From assembly GCF_000599985.1 (NCBI RefSeq), contig NZ_CP007445.1:806001-870000 (forward strand): a DNA stretch of 64,000 bases, read 5' to 3'. Of this stretch, positions 1 through 11,958 are shown in pieces (within the stretch, counting starts at the first letter, position 1; each line of letters starts with the position of its first letter). Both the position numbers and the translations under genes were made by a program. The DNA is from Gilliamella apicola (lineage in GTDB: Bacteria; Pseudomonadota; Gammaproteobacteria; Enterobacterales; Orbaceae). The notes below the pieces were generated by a model. The model saw only the letters and a list, made by a program, of their open reading frames with translations, was not told where the DNA came from and ran no database searches.

Positions 1-2
1 TA

Positions 3-53
3 CAACAAAATGGAATTACCATAACTTCGTTTACGAAAATAAGTGATAGATAA
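3..53 (+). CDS. pxpA: Probable C-terminal end of PxpA (5-oxoprolinase subunit A), truncated by window edge
   Basis: An open frame enters from the left edge and ends at a TAA at 51-53. Its 16 residues read QQNGITITSF followed by TKISDR. This resembles the end of LamB/YcsF-family PxpA proteins, where a final strand of the type KGIxVxxF closes the protein. The call rests mainly on context, because pxpA normally sits beside pxpB and pxpC, which follow at 162. About 108 bp separate it from the next gene. Other frames also run a short way in from the edge, so the assignment is tentative. Confidence 0.35.
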   Translation, partial: QQNGITITSFTKISDR

Positions 54-161
54 ATCATTATGTTAGTTTGATAAAATATAAACTGATATCAAACAAATAA
101 TTTTTGACTGGTTTTTTGTTGAGATCATGGATTAGATAACCGACAAGGTTAGAGGTACTAA

Positions 162-1757
162 ATGCGTTTTTTACCCGTAAATATCGATGCAATTATGGTT
201 GAACTTTCTAGCCTTGAACAGACCATGGCTTTAACTGATCAACTACAAAATAATTTAGTATTTGGGAAAATTGAAGAAATCATTCCAGCGGCTCGAACCG
301 TTTTAATCCGTTTTAACCCAATTCTTACTGATGCCGATACTCTTGCTAAGAACATTAGTGCTCTTGATATCAAATCTGGTTCAATTCCTTCAGGGGAGTT
401 AATTACCATAAGTGTTAACTATAATGGTGAAGATTTGGCATACGTCGCTGATCATCTTGGTATAACAGTTAATGAGGTAATTACTAGACATACTAATAAT
501 GAGTATCAAGTTGCTTTTTGTGGTTTTGCACCAGGTTTTGCTTATATGGTATCAAACCATGCTCAGCTTAATGTTCCGCGTCGCCAATCGCCTAGAGTTC
601 GTATTCCTGCTGGTTCAGTGGCATTAGCTGGTGAATTTAGTAGTGTTTATCCTCAAGCAAGTCCAGGTGGCTGGCAACTTATTGGTATTACCGAATCTGC
701 AGTTTGGGATATAAATCGAGATAATCCAGCTTTGTTTAAACCAGGTAGCCGCGTTCATTTTGTGGATGCGGCTAAATCCTCTAAAAAATATCATTTACCA
801 ACGATAAAGAAAGAAGAAAAAAATAATTCTCAGCAAGATATCAAAGTTTTGGCAACGGGATTACAAACTCTTTTTCAGGACAATGGACGAATTGGCCAAG
901 CCGCATTAGGGATCTCAGAATCGGGGGCAATGGATAAAAGTGCACTACATAGTGCTAACCGAGTGCTTGGCAACCCAATTAATGAAGTCGCACTTGAGAT
1001 CACTCAAGGTGGTTTTAAAGCTCAAATAAACCGATCTATGTTAATTGCAGTAACTGGAGCAGTGTGTGACATAAATATCACTACATTACTTGGTGAAAAA
1101 TATACTGCACCAATGTATCAACCCATTTTATTAGAAAAAGGTGATACTGTTGAACTTGGTAATATTAAATGTGGAGTGCGTAGTTATTTGGCAGTTCGTG
1201 GTGGTTTTCAAGTATCACCTATTTTAACAAGTTGTTCGTTTGATACATTGGCACAAGTGGGACCTCCGCCAATCACAATCGGGCAAACATTAGCGGTCAA
1301 ATCAACAAATATGAAAGCATCAGTATCATTGAATGAATCACCAGCCATAAATTATCCATGCTCAGGTGATGTTGTGGTATTAGACATTGTGCTTGGACCA
1401 AGAACTGATTGGTTTACGCCTAATGCAATTAAGTTATTAACTGAGCAATTGTGGCGAGTAACGCCTGCTTCTAATCGTATTGGATTAAGGTTATCTGGTG
1501 ATATTTCATTAACTCGCGATAAATTACAAGAGTTACCAAGCGAAGGTACATGTATTGGTGCAATTCAAATACCAGCTAATGGACAACCTGTGCTATTTTT
1601 AAATGATCATCCCCTAACTGGTGGGTATCCGATTATTGGTGCTGTATGCAAATATCATTTAGATTTATCAGGACAAATCCCTGTAAATGCTAAAATAAAA
1701 TTCAATCCTGTTGGAATATTTAAAGAATTTGAAGGGAGTCATGCCGACCATGTTTGA
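162..1757 (+). CDS. pxpBC: 5-oxoprolinase PxpB-PxpC fusion (KipI/KipA-type, carboxyltransferase-like)
   Basis: A 531-residue protein joins two families that are separate in E. coli. Residues about 1-205 are PxpB/KipI (allophanate hydrolase subunit 1-like), with the motif FCGFAPGFAYM near residue 119 and VPRRxxPRxRIPAGSVAxAG near 138. Residues about 227-525 are PxpC/KipA (subunit 2-like), starting KVLATGLQTLFQDNGR. PxpABC hydrolyses 5-oxoproline to glutamate with ATP in the cytoplasm. The same two folds together form the carboxyltransferase domain of urea carboxylase. The ATG follows an AGAGGT ribosome site. The 3' end overlaps the biotin carboxylase gene, implying translational coupling. The family call is firm; the substrate is inferred. 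Confidence 0.88.
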   Translation: MRFLPVNIDAIMVELSSLEQTMALTDQLQNNLVFGKIEEIIPAARTVLIRFNPILTDADTLAKNISALDIKSGSIPSGELITISVNYNGEDLAYVADHLGITVNEVITRHTNNEYQVAFCGFAPGFAYMVSNHAQLNVPRRQSPRVRIPAGSVALAGEFSSVYPQASPGGWQLIGITESAVWDINRDNPALFKPGSRVHFVDAAKSSKKYHLPTIKKEEKNNSQQDIKVLATGLQTLFQDNGRIGQAALGISESGAMDKSALHSANRVLGNPINEVALEITQGGFKAQINRSMLIAVTGAVCDINITTLLGEKYTAPMYQPILLEKGDTVELGNIKCGVRSYLAVRGGFQVSPILTSCSFDTLAQVGPPPITIGQTLAVKSTNMKASVSLNESPAINYPCSGDVVVLDIVLGPRTDWFTPNAIKLLTEQLWRVTPASNRIGLRLSGDISLTRDKLQELPSEGTCIGAIQIPANGQPVLFLNDHPLTGGYPIIGAVCKYHLDLSGQIPVNAKIKFNPVGIFKEFEGSHADHV

Positions 1758-3498
1758 GAATAATAACAAATTAACACACAGAGTACTCATCGCTAATCGA
1801 GGTGAAATTGCAGTACGCATTATTCGAGCATGCCGCGATATGGAGTTTACATCCATTGCAATTTATGCTGATACGGACATTAATGCGCTGCATGTTCAAA
1901 TGGCTGATGAAGCTTATGGATTATTGGGAAAGTTACCGAGTGAAACTTATCTTAATATCGATAAGATTATTGCGATTGCAAAAAGATCGGGTGCTACTAT
2001 GGTTCATCCAGGATATGGTTTTTTATCTGAACGATCGGAATTTGCTAAAGCTGTTCAAAAAGCAGGATTAATTTGGATTGGACCGAATCCAGAAACGATA
2101 GATATTCTTGGTGATAAAGTTAAAGCTCGCCAGCTAGCCATACAAGTCGGAGCTCCGTTAGTTGAAGGGACTAAAGAACCAGTACGCGATGCTAAAGAAG
2201 TTGTTGAATTTGCACATAAACATGGCTTACCCATTGCTATTAAAGCTGCCTTTGGTGGTGGTGGTCGTGGTTTAAAAGTTGCATGGCAAATGGATGAAGT
2301 TGAAGAACTTTACCATTCTGCTGTACGAGAAGCGACAGCAGCTTTTGGACGTGGTGAGTGTTTTTTAGAGCAATTTTTGCATAATCCACGTCATATAGAA
2401 GCTCAGGTCATTGCAGATAAATTAGGCCATATTGTCGTTGTAGGAACGCGTGATTGCTCATTGCAACGTCGTAATCAAAAACTAATTGAAGAGTCGCCAG
2501 CACCATTTATATCGGATCAATTGCAACAACAAATTATTCAAGCATCAATTAACATTTGCGCCAAAGCAAATTATGTTGGTGCTGGAACCGTTGAGTTTTT
2601 ACTCAGTCAGGATGGTAAATTGTCATTTCTTGAAGTAAATACTCGCCTACAAGTAGAACATCCTGTTACCGAAGAAACAGTCGGAATCGACCTAGTTGTT
2701 GAACAGTTACGTATAGCACAAGGATTACCACTTAGTATTAATGAAACACCTAAACCTCGATGTCATGCTATTGAATTTCGTATAAATGCTGAAGATGTAG
2801 CTAATGGTTTCTTACCAACACCGGGAACTATTACACGATTTGAAGTACCATCAGGGCCTGGCATTCGGTTAGATAGTGGTGTTGTCACTGGCTCAACGAT
2901 CCCCTCCACTTTTGATTCACTTATGGCAAAACTCATTATTGTTGGAAATAATCGTGAGCAAGCGCTTGCTAGGGCTCATCGTGCATTAGCAGAGTTTTCT
3001 ATTGAAGGTGTTGCGAGTGTTTTGCCATTCGATCTTGCAATCATAGGACATCCTGATTTTTGTCGTGATTTTAAAATACATACGCGTTGGATTGAAACGG
3101 AGTTTATACCAATGGTGGATTCATTGCCAAGGCAGGTACCTATAAAAGATTCTACTCTGACCTATACTGTGATCGAAATTGATGGTAAACGTTGCAAAGT
3201 TGGTTTACCTGCACAATTATTGGCAGGATTGTCATCAGCTGTGAATAGTGAGTCAGCATTAACTTCATTAAAGAATGAGGAACAATCAGAAACTATTGTA
3301 AAATCTCCTGTTTCAGGAAATCTTTTTAAATGGATTTTTAAAGAAGGACAAGAAGTTCAAGAAAGTGATGTAATAGGTATTATGGAAGCGATGAAAATGG
3401 AAGTTCAGATTATTGCTCATCGTAAAGGAATTTTAAAGTTAATCAGTCAAGAAGGTGATTTTGTCAATTCCGGTGATAAAGTTGCGGAAATTAATTAA
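1741..3498 (+). CDS. Biotin carboxylase with C-terminal biotinyl domain (AccC-like, pxp-linked)
   Basis: From the ATG at 1741 this is a 585-residue protein. It has a biotin carboxylase N-domain (RVLIANRGEIAVRI), an ATP-grasp core with the glycine-rich loop FGGGGRGLKV near residue 170 and the catalytic EVNTRLQVEHPVTEE, then a C-domain (EFRINAEDVANGF). A biotinyl domain carries EAMKMEV, whose lysine (about residue 552) would be biotinylated. It would carboxylate its own biotin with ATP and bicarbonate. Ordinary AccC (about 450 aa) lacks the biotinyl domain. The start overlaps the end of pxpBC; ATG 1750 is an alternative, giving better spacing from the GGGAG at 1734-1738. The likely partner is PxpBC acting as carboxyltransferase rather than the fatty-acid AccAD; this is inference. 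Confidence 0.85.
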   Translation: MPTMFENNNKLTHRVLIANRGEIAVRIIRACRDMEFTSIAIYADTDINALHVQMADEAYGLLGKLPSETYLNIDKIIAIAKRSGATMVHPGYGFLSERSEFAKAVQKAGLIWIGPNPETIDILGDKVKARQLAIQVGAPLVEGTKEPVRDAKEVVEFAHKHGLPIAIKAAFGGGGRGLKVAWQMDEVEELYHSAVREATAAFGRGECFLEQFLHNPRHIEAQVIADKLGHIVVVGTRDCSLQRRNQKLIEESPAPFISDQLQQQIIQASINICAKANYVGAGTVEFLLSQDGKLSFLEVNTRLQVEHPVTEETVGIDLVVEQLRIAQGLPLSINETPKPRCHAIEFRINAEDVANGFLPTPGTITRFEVPSGPGIRLDSGVVTGSTIPSTFDSLMAKLIIVGNNREQALARAHRALAEFSIEGVASVLPFDLAIIGHPDFCRDFKIHTRWIETEFIPMVDSLPRQVPIKDSTLTYTVIEIDGKRCKVGLPAQLLAGLSSAVNSESALTSLKNEEQSETIVKSPVSGNLFKWIFKEGQEVQESDVIGIMEAMKMEVQIIAHRKGILKLISQEGDFVNSGDKVAEIN

Positions 3499-4278
3499 TA
3501 GTGTTAACTTTATTTTTTAATAAAATTAATAGGTGCTTTCTACTTTTGATTGAGCTCTAATGATTCATTTTCCTAGCGCGCCTATAGTTTATTAATAATA
3601 CCAGCTGGTTTTAATATGGTTGATATTTTGGTAACTATAAACTATCAATTAAGTTTTTTGATTATTTTCATTGCCTATTTATGCGCGATATGTTAAAAAT
3701 GCATATAAATTATCTCGCATTATCATTTTTCTGTATGGATATTCAGGGATGATTTCTATATCTTGCCTTTTCCTATTGCTGTTTATATAGATATCCCTCA
3801 CTACTTAGTTTAGAAAGAATATATTGTTTTAAATATCTAAAGAAGTTTTGTATATTTTCCATGTCATATAAATTTGTAAATTGTCTTAAATCTATATGCT
3901 AATTGTTTTGTAACTTAATAAAACAAATTAACTTATATTGTGCGTCTTTTTAGTTTATATTTTGTCACCAATTGAATAAGTTTATATTTTTCAAGTTAAT
4001 ACGTGTTTTCTACTTATTAATAGGAGGTGAAGTAATTGATTTATTATTAGATATACATATCAACTAATTTTTTACGTCCTTGCAAACTTAAATTTTGTCA
4101 CAAATTAAAGAAGTCATAAATATTTTCCAAGTCCTGTATCTGGTTGTTAGTTAATACATTAATTGATTTATTAATAGAACAATTATCTAAGTTAGTGAAT
4201 TTCATTCAGTACAAGTTTTCAAATAAAAACTGGTTACATCCAGCATAAATTAATTGTCGATTTGAATGGGAGGAAATA
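3499..4278. other. 780-bp gene-free leader upstream of the autotransporter
   Basis: No convincing gene is present. The stretch is very AT-rich. It holds a 9-bp inverted repeat (3584-3592 with 3637-3645) enclosing a perfect 10-bp palindrome ACCAGCTGGT at 3600-3609. It also holds two related segments, each with TTTTGTCAC followed by ATTTTxCAAGT (about 3960-3995 and 4091-4133). An isolated AGGAGGTG at about 4022 precedes only a few codons. The autotransporter ribosome site GGGAGGA lies at about 4268. The length suggests a long regulated 5' leader, but no promoter is assigned. Confidence 0.5.
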
Positions 4279-7200
4279 ATGAATAAAGTATACAAGTTAG
4301 TTTGGAATGCTAGACGTAAAGCTTTCATTGTTACATCAGAAAAAGCGCAATCAAAAGGTCGTTTATTTTTGATTAATTTATTATCTGTTGCAGGATTAAC
4401 CATGGCAATGGTTCCTTTTAGTTATGCGCAATGTATCGAATCTTCTCTTAAAAATAATAGTTGCGAGACAAACATTACTAGTCAATATGCAAATCAAAAT
4501 TTATTAAGTTTACAACGTAGTGATTATCTAAATCATCTGTTGAGCACTGCAAATCTTAACGGTTCAGTTGAAATATCTCTTCCACATCATCTCGAGTCTA
4601 ATGACGATGGTTATACCTACACAAGTGACTCTAATGTTGATAACTTAGTTATAAACCAACCTGCTGGTGATATCATTGGTGGAACAAATGGTATTAATAT
4701 TAATCATAATGGTACTGGGTCAACAAATATATCAATTGCTGGTGATGTCACTGGTAAACAAAATGATGGGATACACGCTTCAAACTCAACTAATACTCAA
4801 GATATAAACATTATAGAGATCGTAGGAGCCGACATTCATGGTAATTTGAATGGAATTAATGTTGCTAATAATGGACACGGAATAACAACAATAACAACTT
4901 CTGATTCCGTTGTTGGTGACGAAAGTGATGGGATTGTTGTGGTGAATGACGGCGATACAAAAGGTATTAAAGTAACTCAATCAGCAGGAAGTATTCATGG
5001 TAAAAAAAATGGTATTAATGCCGATAATAGAGGTAAAGAGACTACACATATCACAACCGCAGGAGAGGTAATAGGTGATGAAAATGAAGGTATTAATGCC
5101 GTCAATGAACAAAATGCTGGTAGTATGTTTATTGAACAAAATGGTGGTTCAATTAGTGGTAATTTAAACGGAATCAAAGCTAATAATTTGGGTAATGGAT
5201 CGACTACAATCACAACTACAGCCAAGATTATTGGACAAAATAGTGATGGAGTATTTGTAAACAATAATAGTAACACTCATGATTTATCGGTTACCCAATC
5301 TTCTGGTTCAATTAGTGGAGAATTGAACGGAATAAATGCTATCAACGGCGGTAATGGAGCAACTATTGTAACCACCTCAGGGACGATTACCGCTAATCGG
5401 CGAGATGGTGTGACTATTATTAATCAAGCCAATACTAAAAAATTAACTTTCAACCAATTAAAAGGCGATATTACGGGTAAACAAAATGGTATCAATATTG
5501 TAAATAATGGTAATGGGTTAACTTCAATTAACAGTTATGGCAATGTGGAAGGACAACAAAAAGATGGTATATTTGGCATTGGAGGTGTAAACACTAACGA
5601 CTTAAACGTTAGTCAATCTACTGGTAGTATAAAAGGTGAACTAAACGGCATTAATATAACCAACCAAGGAAACGGTTCGACTTTAATTACGACTAATGGC
5701 GATGTGACAGGACATCAATATGATGGCGTGCATGCTGTTAACGAAGTAAATACTCATGAACTGACAATTAATCAATCTGCTGGCAATATTCATGGCCAAT
5801 CAAATGGAATAAACATTAATAACAAAGGTAATGGGTCGACGATTGTTAGCGCATCTGGCGATGTAATCGGTGACAATTATTTTGGAATTAGTGCTGTTAA
5901 TGAAACCAATACTAAAGACCTTAATATTCGACAACCATTAGGTAATATTCATGGCAAAATTGATGGTATTAATGTGGAACATAAGGGGACAGGAACAACA
6001 ACCATCGCAACCTCTGGACAAGTGATAGGTGATCAAGGAGATGGAATCTATGCCATAACTCGAACGAACACTAAAAATTTAACAGCCAAACAATCATCTG
6101 GTTCTATTTTAGGGAAAAAAGCTGGTATTAATTTTAATAATTTAGGAACTGGTTCAACTTTCATTAATACTGCAGGACAAGTAGAGGGTAGCGAATATGA
6201 TGGAATATTGGTTAATAATGGTACTCACAGTCAAGATGTTAACGTAATGCAAACTGCGGGCAGTATAAAAGGTAATTTTAACGGTATTTACATTAACAAT
6301 AAAGGAAACGGTTCTACATCAATAACAACTTCTGATGAAGTTATTGGCATACAATACGATGGTATGACTGCTACTAATGCACAAAACACACAAGACATAA
6401 TTGTTTCTCAGCTAAGTGGTAATATTCAAGGTTTACAAAATGGTATTAATATGATTAACAATGGTAAAGGTGCCACATCTATTAATACATCCGGAATGGT
6501 TATCGGAAAACTTAGTGATGGTATTTATGCGTTTAATAACGACAGCACAACAGATCTAAAAGTTAGCCAACTAGACGGTGAAATAAACGGTAAACAAAAT
6601 GGTATGACAATTGAAAATAATGGACAAGGTTTAACATCTATTACTACTTTAGGTAAAGTAATAAGTGATCAAGGAGATGGAATATTTGCAATGAATAATA
6701 CTAATGCTAAAGATCTGAACGTAATTCAATCTGGTGGTGAAATCAATGGTAATAATAATGGCATTAAGATCGTCAATAATGGTCAAAGATCAACTGTAAT
6801 TAGTATAGCCGGGAAAGTGATTGGTAACAATAGTGATGCTATTTTAGCCGTAAGCCAATCATCAACTAATAACTTATTATTTGGACAAACAAAAGATAGT
6901 GAAATAATAGGTCAGCTTAATAGTATTAATCTTGCTAATCAAGGACAAGGTTCAACAGGTCTTAAAGTTGCAGGTAAAATAATTAGCCAAAATTTAGATG
7001 CTATTATTGCAACTAATTATTCTAATGCGAATAATTTAACATTTAGACAAGAATCTGATAGTGAAATACAAGGTGCTAAAAATGGGATTAATTTTACTAA
7101 TCAGGGAAATGGTTTTACCCGTATTTTAAGTGAAGGTAAGATCACTGCTAATAACGGTTCCGCAATATTAGCCTCTAATAACGATACTGCATCAGATTTA

Positions 7201-9441
7201 TTAATAAACCAATCAAATGGCATTATTAATGGTTTTGATAATGGTATTAAGGCAATCAATAATGGCATAGGATTTACTGAAATTAACATTTTTGGCAAAG
7301 TAGAAGCACAAAATGATGTATCAGGAATAGGTATTTATACCACAGGTAAACAAGGGATAAATACTTATATAAGTTTGAATCAGAGGGCAGATGTCTCATC
7401 GGCTAGTGGTATTGCAATAAAAAATGAAATCACAGATTCAATTATTTCTCTAAATGATGGTTCCAAAATTAGTGGACAAATTAGACTAGGGGAGGGTAAT
7501 GATACATTGTTTATTAATGAAGGAGCAGATATATCACAACTAACCGCAATAGATGGTGGTAATAAATTTACGCGCGTAGGTGGATCGTTTGACGATGATA
7601 TCCTTAACCTTAATGTTCATCTTATCGGCTCATCAACTTCAAGCGGTTCGATTGGAAATGTATCAATCGTTGGATGGGAAAATATTAATCTCAGTCAGAT
7701 CGGTAAATTGACATTAACAGGTGATTTAAATACAGACAAGTTAACTCTTGAATCAGGTGCAATTGTTGATCTTCAATCAACTATACATCAATCACAAATT
7801 AGCGGAAGCGTTTATAATGGAGGGACTATTACACTTGGTAATTCCTATGCAGGAGACAGTTTGATTATTGCTGGCGATTATGTTGGAAACAATGGGAAAT
7901 TAGTGCTTGATACCGTCGTTGAAAATAGCGATAGTCCAACAGATCGATTATTAGTAAACGGTAATGTTTCAGGAAACACATTTATACAAATTAATAATAT
8001 TAATGGGTTAGGTGCTGATACGAGTAATACTAATGGTATTGAATTAGTTCATGTCGATGGGATAAGTACTAATGATGCATTTAAAATTCCTGAAAACCAT
8101 TTAGATGTTGGTGCATATGAGTATTATTTGCATAAAGGTGATCTTAATAACCAAAATAATAACTGGTATCTACGTTCCTATTTACCTAATGTCCCAACAG
8201 ACCCGACAGATCCAACAGATCCAACAGACCCAACAGACCCGACAGGTCCAACAGATCCAACAGACCCGACAGGCCCAACAGACCCAACAGACCCGACAGG
8301 TCCAACAGACCCGACAGATCCAACAGGTCCGACAGGTCCGACAGGTCCAACAGACCCGACAGATCCGACAGGTCCAACAGACCCGACAGACCCGACAGAC
8401 CCGACAGACCCGACAGGTCCAACAGGTCCAACAAATCCGAACGATCCAATTATTGATCCTGATACAGGAAAACCAGTTAAACCAACTGGTATAAAGACTT
8501 ATCGTAAAGAAGTTCCTTTGTTTGGAGCAATCGCTGAACAACTTCGCTTAGCAGAAAATATTATGCAAAGTAATTTACATCAACGTATTGGTAATATGCC
8601 ATTATTAGATTCGCCAATAAGTTGGGGTAGAATTATAACTAAACGTATTGATGTACAACAAAATGGCATTACTAATCCTCAAAGTAAAGGAAACTATACT
8701 GGTTTTCAATTGGGAAGTGATTTTTGGCAAGAAGACAATTGGCGACTGGGTGCATATTTTGGCTATTTGTATGGTAACTTAACCGTTAATGGATTTGCTA
8801 GTGGTCGAAATGGACAAGTAGGTAAAAATGGCATAAATTCATACTTTTTAGGAGCTTATAGTACTTATATGCAAGATAATGGTACTTATCTTGATATTGT
8901 TTTACAAGGCGCACGTCATAGGGTTGATGTAAAACCTAATAGTAATAAAAACAGTAAACAAAAAAGTTATGGTTTAAGCGCATCAATTGAAACAGGTAAA
9001 CCATTTATCTTATCTAATAAAGGCTGGAAGTTTGAACCACAAGCTCAAATCATACATCAATGGCTTGACATGCACGATAGTCATATTAGTGGTAATACCA
9101 AAGTAAAACATAGTAATAATAATGCTTGGCTGTTCAGAATTGGGGCTCGTTTTGAAGGTAATTTCAAAACGGACTATACAATATTACGTCCTTATGCTCG
9201 TGTTAACCTGTTCTATTCACCAAGTGGTGCTGATCATGTAACTTTTGCTAGTAAAAATACTGCTACAGAATTTAGTAATGGTGCTAAATTCTTAAGTTCG
9301 GAAATGGCAATAGGTGGCAGTTTTGAAATTAATAATCAATTCAGTGCTTATACAGAAATCGGCCATACATGGACAAATGGTGGGGATGCAAGAGTCAAAG
9401 CACCTTTTAGCGCATCTGTTGGTATTCGGGCTAATTGGTAA
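4279..9441 (+). CDS. Giant repetitive autotransporter adhesin (type Va secretion)
   Basis: A 1720-residue surface protein. Residues 1-50 form an extended signal peptide ([18 protein letters not shown], then a hydrophobic segment ending SYA, probable cleavage before Gln51). Residues about 130-1005 contain 17 imperfect repeats of about 53 residues, each built around NGINxxNxG, STxITTxGxVxG, xDGIxAxN and LxxxQSxGxIxG. This pattern suits a right-handed beta-helix passenger. A Pro-Thr-Asp/Gly linker occupies about 1306-1392. An autotransporter beta-barrel of about 280 residues follows and ends GIRANW, with the terminal aromatic residue expected for BAM recognition. No protease or lipase motif is evident, so adhesion or aggregation is the likely role; the ligand is unknown. 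Confidence 0.9.
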   Translation: MNKVYKLVWNARRKAFIVTSEKAQSKGRLFLINLLSVAGLTMAMVPFSYAQCIESSLKNNSCETNITSQYANQNLLSLQRSDYLNHLLSTANLNGSVEISLPHHLESNDDGYTYTSDSNVDNLVINQPAGDIIGGTNGININHNGTGSTNISIAGDVTGKQNDGIHASNSTNTQDINIIEIVGADIHGNLNGINVANNGHGITTITTSDSVVGDESDGIVVVNDGDTKGIKVTQSAGSIHGKKNGINADNRGKETTHITTAGEVIGDENEGINAVNEQNAGSMFIEQNGGSISGNLNGIKANNLGNGSTTITTTAKIIGQNSDGVFVNNNSNTHDLSVTQSSGSISGELNGINAINGGNGATIVTTSGTITANRRDGVTIINQANTKKLTFNQLKGDITGKQNGINIVNNGNGLTSINSYGNVEGQQKDGIFGIGGVNTNDLNVSQSTGSIKGELNGINITNQGNGSTLITTNGDVTGHQYDGVHAVNEVNTHELTINQSAGNIHGQSNGININNKGNGSTIVSASGDVIGDNYFGISAVNETNTKDLNIRQPLGNIHGKIDGINVEHKGTGTTTIATSGQVIGDQGDGIYAITRTNTKNLTAKQSSGSILGKKAGINFNNLGTGSTFINTAGQVEGSEYDGILVNNGTHSQDVNVMQTAGSIKGNFNGIYINNKGNGSTSITTSDEVIGIQYDGMTATNAQNTQDIIVSQLSGNIQGLQNGINMINNGKGATSINTSGMVIGKLSDGIYAFNNDSTTDLKVSQLDGEINGKQNGMTIENNGQGLTSITTLGKVISDQGDGIFAMNNTNAKDLNVIQSGGEINGNNNGIKIVNNGQRSTVISIAGKVIGNNSDAILAVSQSSTNNLLFGQTKDSEIIGQLNSINLANQGQGSTGLKVAGKIISQNLDAIIATNYSNANNLTFRQESDSEIQGAKNGINFTNQGNGFTRILSEGKITANNGSAILASNNDTASDLLINQSNGIINGFDNGIKAINNGIGFTEINIFGKVEAQNDVSGIGIYTTGKQGINTYISLNQRADVSSASGIAIKNEITDSIISLNDGSKISGQIRLGEGNDTLFINEGADISQLTAIDGGNKFTRVGGSFDDDILNLNVHLIGSSTSSGSIGNVSIVGWENINLSQIGKLTLTGDLNTDKLTLESGAIVDLQSTIHQSQISGSVYNGGTITLGNSYAGDSLIIAGDYVGNNGKLVLDTVVENSDSPTDRLLVNGNVSGNTFIQINNINGLGADTSNTNGIELVHVDGISTNDAFKIPENHLDVGAYEYYLHKGDLNNQNNNWYLRSYLPNVPTDPTDPTDPTDPTDPTGPTDPTDPTGPTDPTDPTGPTDPTDPTGPTGPTGPTDPTDPTGPTDPTDPTDPTDPTGPTGPTNPNDPIIDPDTGKPVKPTGIKTYRKEVPLFGAIAEQLRLAENIMQSNLHQRIGNMPLLDSPISWGRIITKRIDVQQNGITNPQSKGNYTGFQLGSDFWQEDNWRLGAYFGYLYGNLTVNGFASGRNGQVGKNGINSYFLGAYSTYMQDNGTYLDIVLQGARHRVDVKPNSNKNSKQKSYGLSASIETGKPFILSNKGWKFEPQAQIIHQWLDMHDSHISGNTKVKHSNNNAWLFRIGARFEGNFKTDYTILRPYARVNLFYSPSGADHVTFASKNTATEFSNGAKFLSSEMAIGGSFEINNQFSAYTEIGHTWTNGGDARVKAPFSASVGIRANW
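4675..7290 (+). repeat. 17 tandem coding repeats of about 159 bp in the autotransporter passenger
   Basis: The motif NGI(N/K)xxNxG recurs every 53 residues (159 bp) 17 times, beginning with NGININHNG and ending with NGIKAINNG. Copies share a frame and overall pattern but differ by many substitutions. They are therefore old repeats under selection rather than fresh duplications. The last copies drift most (for example NSINLANQG). Confidence 0.85.
8194..8427 (+). repeat. 26-copy 9-bp minisatellite encoding Pro-Thr-(Asp/Gly)
   Basis: Twenty-six consecutive 9-bp units read CC(A/G)-ACA-G(A/G)(C/T), encoding PTD or PTG, with a degenerate PTN unit following. The units are nearly identical at DNA level and change mostly at third positions. 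This makes the tract prone to slippage or recombination. All single-unit changes are in frame, so the linker length between passenger and barrel can vary without destroying the protein. Confidence 0.9.
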
Positions 9442-9494
9442 TAGTTAAATAAACTTTCACTAAGGCATAAAAAACAGGTATGACATAGCGAAAT

Positions 9495-9664
9495 TGAAGT
9501 GACCCCCAATAGTTGGACAACCAATTACAGGGGGTCTTTTTATGTCAAAATATAGTCGAGATTTAAAAATTATCATAGCTAATGAATTCTTATCAGGAGA
9601 ATCATCGGAAATTCTTTCAAAAAAATATATGATATCAACTTCACACAGCTGGATTAATAAGTGA
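9495..9664 (+). pseudogene. IS3-family left-end remnant with truncated orfA
   Basis: Bases 9495-9628 (134 bp) are identical to the left end of the complete IS element at 26368, including the terminal repeat and the orfA start (ATG at 9542). The reading frame then diverges and stops at 9662-9664 after 40 codons, against 168 in the intact copy. Bases 9631-9636 still match, but what follows does not, so the deletion junction lies near 9629-9637. No right end is found nearby. The identity implies recent decay or a recent deletion. Confidence 0.88.
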
Positions 9665-9837
9665 TATTACAGTTTTTATATTTTAATCTTAGAGATAAAT
9701 TGCTATAGGATTTCTAGCGAAGATCTGAATCTCACTTTGTCATAAAATAAGGCTTGTTTAGAATGCAATCAAATTGTTGCACTAAATCTTTACTATCATC
9801 AGACATAGATAAAATTAACTCATACTTTTTAAAGGAT

Positions 9838-9860
9838 TAAAAGCCCCCTTTGTTGGAGGC
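9838..9860 (-). terminator. Rho-independent terminator of the aldo/keto reductase gene
   Basis: Read on the minus strand, GCCTCC pairs with GGGGGC (one G-T pair) and is followed by TTTTAA. It lies about 45 bp past the stop codon at 9906. Confidence 0.7.
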
Positions 9861-9905
9861 GATCATGATGTTTATTAGTATTAAATCTATATTACGATTT
9901 CAAAA

Positions 9906-11388
<1,483 letters not shown>

Positions 11389-11958
11389 ATGACGATTCGT
11401 CCTGTACCTCTTGATAAATCATATCGCTTATTGAATCATGGACCAACGGTATTGGTTTCAGCAAAAAATGATAATACTGAAAATGTTATGTCAGCATCAT
11501 GGGTCTGTGTATTAGATATGTTTCCTGCGAAACTGACAGCAGTACTAGACAAAAAGTCATTCACACGGCAACTTATCGAAAAGAGCCAGAAATTTGCAAT
11601 ACAAGTTCCTATTGCCAAACAAGCTGAACAAGTTATTGGCCTTGGTACACAAAGTTATTTAGATAATCCAAATAAATTAGCCGATAACCACATCGAGTTA
11701 TTTTATCAAGATGGTTTTGATGTTCCTCTTGTAAAAGACTGTGCTGCTTGGTTGATCTGTCGTCTGATCCCTGAAGAATATAACCAGCAAAATTATGATC
11801 TATTAATTGGTGAAGTTATCGGTGCATGGGCTGATAATCGTATTTATGAAAATGGTCATTGGAAGTTTGATGAGATAAGTGATGAAATGAAAACGTTGCA
11901 TTATATTGCTGGTAATCAGTTTTATATCACCGGTAAAGGACTTGCCGTTAAGGATTAG
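11389..11958 (+). CDS. Flavin reductase-like domain protein
   Basis: From ATG 11389, behind AAAGGAGA, this is a 189-residue protein of the flavin reductase-like (FMN-binding split barrel) family. Supporting segments are the N-terminal strand GPTVLVSAKN, then NVMSASWVCVLDMFPAKLTAVLDKKSFTR and the loop KFAIQVPIAKQAEQVIGLG. Members bind FMN and either reduce flavins with NAD(P)H or act as flavoprotein oxidoreductases. A longer frame starts at a TTG at 11359 but lacks a ribosome site. The gene is isolated, so no pathway is assigned. Confidence 0.75.
   Translation: MTIRPVPLDKSYRLLNHGPTVLVSAKNDNTENVMSASWVCVLDMFPAKLTAVLDKKSFTRQLIEKSQKFAIQVPIAKQAEQVIGLGTQSYLDNPNKLADNHIELFYQDGFDVPLVKDCAAWLICRLIPEEYNQQNYDLLIGEVIGAWADNRIYENGHWKFDEISDEMKTLHYIAGNQFYITGKGLAVKD

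Noticed and set aside
1711..1740. Upstream extension of the biotin carboxylase start to 1711
   Set aside because: It lies well inside pxpBC with no ribosome site; ATG 1741 or 1750 gives the family N-terminus.
4675..7290. Regularly spaced repeats that might suggest a CRISPR array
   Set aside because: The 159-bp period is in frame, diverged and part of one long coding sequence; no short identical repeats with unique spacers exist.
8105..8541. Several long frames on both strands (runs of Gln-Thr-Arg, Leu-Ser-Gly and Cys-Arg-Val) across the autotransporter linker
   Set aside because: They are a consequence of the 9-bp repeat, which keeps all six frames open. None has a ribosome site or a plausible protein sequence.
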